Shown here: in pieces, positions 61,986 to 64,000 of the stretch | Layout: every line of letters begins with the position of its first letter | Numbering within the stretch: the first letter of the stretch is position 1 | Notes under the pieces: generated by a model | What the model saw: only the letters and a program-made list of their open reading frames with translations | Databases searched by the model: none | Told to the model about the DNA's origin: nothing | Position numbers and translations under genes: made by a program | DNA from: Sorangium cellulosum So ce56 | GTDB taxonomy: Bacteria; Myxococcota_A; Polyangia; Polyangiales; Polyangiaceae | Length of the DNA: 64,000 nucleotides | Direction of reading: 5' to 3' | Assembly: GCF_000067165.1 (NCBI RefSeq) | Contig: NC_010162.1 | Coordinates: 2,294,001 to 2,358,000, forward strand

Positions 61986-62642
61986 TCAGCGCGCGCCTTC
62001 CAGGCGCTTCAGGAGTTGCTCGAGCCGCTCGATGATGTGTGCGGATCGGTCGGATACCATTCGGGCAGAATCGTTGAGCCTCGTCAGTGTCATTTCATCC
62101 ATCCTCCCGCCGGGCTGGAGCCTGGTCATGGCCTCCAGCGCGGCGTCGTGGCGCGCTCGGGCGACCTGGGCTGCCGCCATCGCGCGGCGCAGGCGTGCGC
62201 GCGGCGGCTCCAGGCTCTCGACCCCGGACCACCTCCTCTCCGGTGAGACGTGCCGCGCCTCGCCCTCGGCTTGCGCCAGGTGAGCGGCGGGCGCCGCGAG
62301 CAGCGCGGGAGCCTGCGTTCCTCGCAGCGATCGATCCGCCTCGTCGTTCCCGGCGTCCTGCGTGCGCTCCGTGCGCTTGCCATCGGTCGGAAGGCGGAGG
62401 TTGACGCTGATCTGCTGATCCTCCGCGGGCCCCCCGGCGTCCTCCCACCCCCGTTCGTCGACGATCTGCTTCGTCGCGTCGTTGACGAGGAAGACCTGAT
62501 CGGCGTCGTGGAACCGCTCTGCCCGCAAGGCCTGCAGCGCAGACCGGGCGGTCTCGAGCGAGCGGATGTGCTTCGTGAGCGCGAGCCGCCTGCCCCGGAA
62601 GCGAACGTAAATGCTGTAGCTGGTCTGGGGCGCCATCTCCAT
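61986..62642 (-). CDS. Unknown helical protein
   Basis: 218 residues. The first ~60 residues look like a small strand-helix domain (YSIYVRFRGRRLALTKHIRS, ADQVFLVNDATKQIVDERGW); the middle is Arg/Glu/Ala-rich; the end is an amphipathic helix (MVSDRSAHIIERLEQLLKRL). No recognised family. A coding bias similar to its neighbours supports it as a gene, but the start is uncertain (ATG 62642, or a second ATG two codons on). Confidence 0.55.
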   Translation of the reverse strand: MEMAPQTSYSIYVRFRGRRLALTKHIRSLETARSALQALRAERFHDADQVFLVNDATKQIVDERGWEDAGGPAEDQQISVNLRLPTDGKRTERTQDAGNDEADRSLRGTQAPALLAAPAAHLAQAEGEARHVSPERRWSGVESLEPPRARLRRAMAAAQVARARHDAALEAMTRLQPGGRMDEMTLTRLNDSARMVSDRSAHIIERLEQLLKRLEGAR

Positions 62643-62819
62643 CGCCTCGTGGGCCCGGTCGCGTCATGCGGTGTCTGCGCTCTTCTGGATAGCAGCTTCC
62701 GGGGTGCAGCTCGCCATGGCGCCGGGCCGAGCGGGCGGGCCCCCGCTCCATGAGACTCTCACGGATCTCGCGCCGTGAGCCCAGGGCGCGAGTTCTCGGC
62801 GCGCGTGCTGCTAGCGGTC

Positions 62820-63203
62820 TCACGCCTCCGGTACCGCCGTCAGCAGCACCAGCCTCCCGGCGGTCTGCTCGGCTGTTCTGCAGGCGGTGCGCACGAGCTG
62901 CCACTCTGCCTTCACGAGCTCCGCCATGAGCGACCTGTCCTGACACAGGGCTTTGCTCAGCGACTCCTCGGCGTCTTCGCCGAAGGACAGCACGCGTATC
63001 GCGATGGCGAGCGCAAAGTCCTTGGTCAGCCGGACGCGCAGGTCGACGTCCGGCGTGGAGACGTGGAGCGCGTGCTCGGCGAGGGCGACGTCGATCCTGT
63101 CCGCGATCGACCTTGCGGTGTCCGCGCGCCACTGGATCGAGCGGCAGGTCTGCCGGAGCAGCTCCTGGATTAACCGTCTATCACGACCCGTCTGGTTGCC
63201 CAT
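62820..63203 (-). CDS. Small unknown protein
   Basis: 127 residues, helical, without membrane segment (GRDRRLIQELLRQTCRSIQW, AIAIRVLSFGEDAEESLSKA, AEWQLVRTACRTAEQTAGRL). No motif is recognised. It is transcribed toward the previous unknown gene, 177 bases before it. Existence is supported by frame length and composition only. Confidence 0.5.
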   Translation of the reverse strand: MGNQTGRDRRLIQELLRQTCRSIQWRADTARSIADRIDVALAEHALHVSTPDVDLRVRLTKDFALAIAIRVLSFGEDAEESLSKALCQDRSLMAELVKAEWQLVRTACRTAEQTAGRLVLLTAVPEA

Positions 63204-63535
63204 TCCGCCCCCCTCGACAGTTCCGTTCTTCTGCGGAGAGCCGTCCAGAGAGTGCCTGCGACCCGCCAGAGCGCGCGACGGTCAGCCTGGCGCGATTGAA
63301 CGAGCAGGACCGCTGCGCTTCTCCCGAGTTGCCCGAGCGGTTCCCCCTCCGGCTCCCCGCTCCACCCCCTCACTGTCCCGCCGAAAATCCCGTTGACTGC
63401 TAGCTGTAGCTCAGCTGCTGCCCGACCGACCGCTAGGGCGATATGGAATCGCTCGTCAGGGATTCCCTGTAAGCGGCCCTGGCACCGCTGAGCTTCCGGC
63501 CGTCTTATTAAGGCAAAGCCCTACACCCAGGTTAT

Positions 63536-63571
63536 CTAGGTGACCTAGGTCACTTAGGTCACCTAGGTTGC
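63536..63571. repeat. 9-bp tandem repeat x4, near-palindromic
   Basis: Units CTAGGTGAC, CTAGGTCAC, TTAGGTCAC, CTAGGTTGC lie end to end. The first ~31 bases are also nearly self-complementary. The TAG stop of the TetR-type gene is inside the array. It could be an operator or a slippage product. Upstream, the gap 63204-63535 also shows GGAATC/GATTCC (63445-63466) and little else. Confidence 0.75.
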
Positions 63572-64000
63572 CTTGGCCTTGGAGCGCCGGCGCTCGCTGC
63601 TCGACGCTGAGGCAGGCGGCGGGTCGGCGGTCTGCCGCGCGCTGCGCGGGGGGGCTTCCATGACCGACAGGTCAGCGACGGCGCGCACCTCCGGGGCGAG
63701 CAGGCCGTGCGTGAAGAGCTGGAGCACCTGCGCGGCCCAGGCGGCGATGTCTGGCCTGGACGGCGCGTCGATGAGCTTGCGCACCAGGCGATCGAAGGCG
63801 CCGGAGATGAGCGCGGCGATCACGCTGGGCTCCAGATCGCGCCGGTAGAGGCCGATGTCGATCGCGTACCGGACGCGGCCCTCCACCTGCCGCGCGACGC
63901 GCTGGGCGAACTCGTCGATCAGGTAGGCGTACGGGGTCCCACCGCCTCCCGCCAGCATCATCCTGAGGAGCGCCCGGTTCTGCCAGCAGAACTCGAGCAC
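63563..64000 (-). CDS. TetR-type regulator, C-terminal part (5' end outside window)
   Basis: At least 145 residues; the frame is open to the window edge, so the DNA-binding N-terminus lies beyond 64000. The visible part reads as a TetR ligand-binding domain: ENRALLRMMLAGGG-like NRALLRMMLAGGGG, FAQRVARQVEGRVRYAIDIG, RDLEPSVIAALISGAFDRLV, AAWAAQVLQLFTHGLL. The C-terminal tail is Ser/Arg/Lys-rich (SSSERRRSKAKAT). Assignment as TetR is probable, not certain. Confidence 0.65.
   Translation of the reverse strand: MLEFCWQNRALLRMMLAGGGGTPYAYLIDEFAQRVARQVEGRVRYAIDIGLYRRDLEPSVIAALISGAFDRLVRKLIDAPSRPDIAAWAAQVLQLFTHGLLAPEVRAVADLSVMEAPPRSARQTADPPPASASSSERRRSKAKAT

Noticed and set aside
62250..62753. + strand ORF opposite the 218-residue unknown protein
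   Set aside because: The minus-strand frame has better composition and a defined start; this looks like its shadow, though both are weakly supported.

Overview
The window is very GC-rich (roughly 70%), with GTG/TTG starts and many overlapping stop/start codons. It carries genes typical of the Myxococcota: a Tgl-like type IV pilus secretin pilotin, a CdnL/CarD regulator, a histone-H1-like Ala/Lys/Pro protein, AgmX/PglI-like and DUF4388 proteins, a bacterial Ser/Thr kinase, and sigma-54 and hybrid signalling proteins. A Sorangium-like myxobacterium (Polyangiales) is the best guess. That is inferred from gene content; no rRNA is present to prove it, and I saw no tRNA, rRNA, CRISPR array or classical IS transposase.

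Layout: 0-9.1 kb is core-like: a tgl-like pilotin, a short RodZ-type HTH membrane protein, recO, a metallophosphoesterase, an NTF2-fold protein, ferrochelatase, an SDR oxidoreductase and a TPR/gluzincin protein. 9.1-17.2 kb is an accessory island. It is bracketed by two inverted copies of a ~250 bp terminal-inverted-repeat element with no transposase. Inside are a tightly overlapped DUF262 / DUF3696-type AAA ATPase / unknown-protein operon (a defence-like arrangement), a 42-bp minisatellite, an unknown gene, and a two-component pair whose response regulator is fused to a PD-(D/E)xK nuclease-like domain. 17.2-47 kb is mostly chromosomal housekeeping and cell-envelope genes: an NtrX-type regulator, DUF4388 protein, zincin, peptidyl-prolyl isomerase, PCD, rnc, trmL, cdnL, ppx, OmpA lipoprotein, histone-like protein, HNH nuclease, DnaQ-type exonuclease, coaD, site-2 protease, Ser/Thr kinase, PcnB, transglutaminase-like protein and Nudix hydrolase.

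47.9-56.7 kb is a second unusual cluster. A papain-like protease joined to an alpha/beta-hydrolase-like region diverges from a coupled operon that encodes a class I isoprenoid synthase-like protein, a 73-residue NHLP/RiPP-leader-like peptide, a terpene-cyclase-toroid-like protein and a six-TM class III nucleotidyl cyclase. A B12-type radical SAM protein with an atypical cysteine motif converges on it. This is the best candidate for an undescribed biosynthetic or signalling system. 57-63 kb holds signalling genes (two single-domain receivers, a CheB-CheR-PAS hybrid whose CheB catalytic His appears lost, a gamma-glutamylcyclotransferase-like protein) and two small unknown proteins. The window ends in a truncated TetR-type regulator whose stop codon lies inside a 9-bp tandem repeat.

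Several promoter regions hold short tandem repeats (8 bp x5, 25 bp x4, 40 bp x2, 42 bp x7, 9 bp x4), unusually many for 64 kb. All functional statements rest on motifs read by eye; no database search was run.
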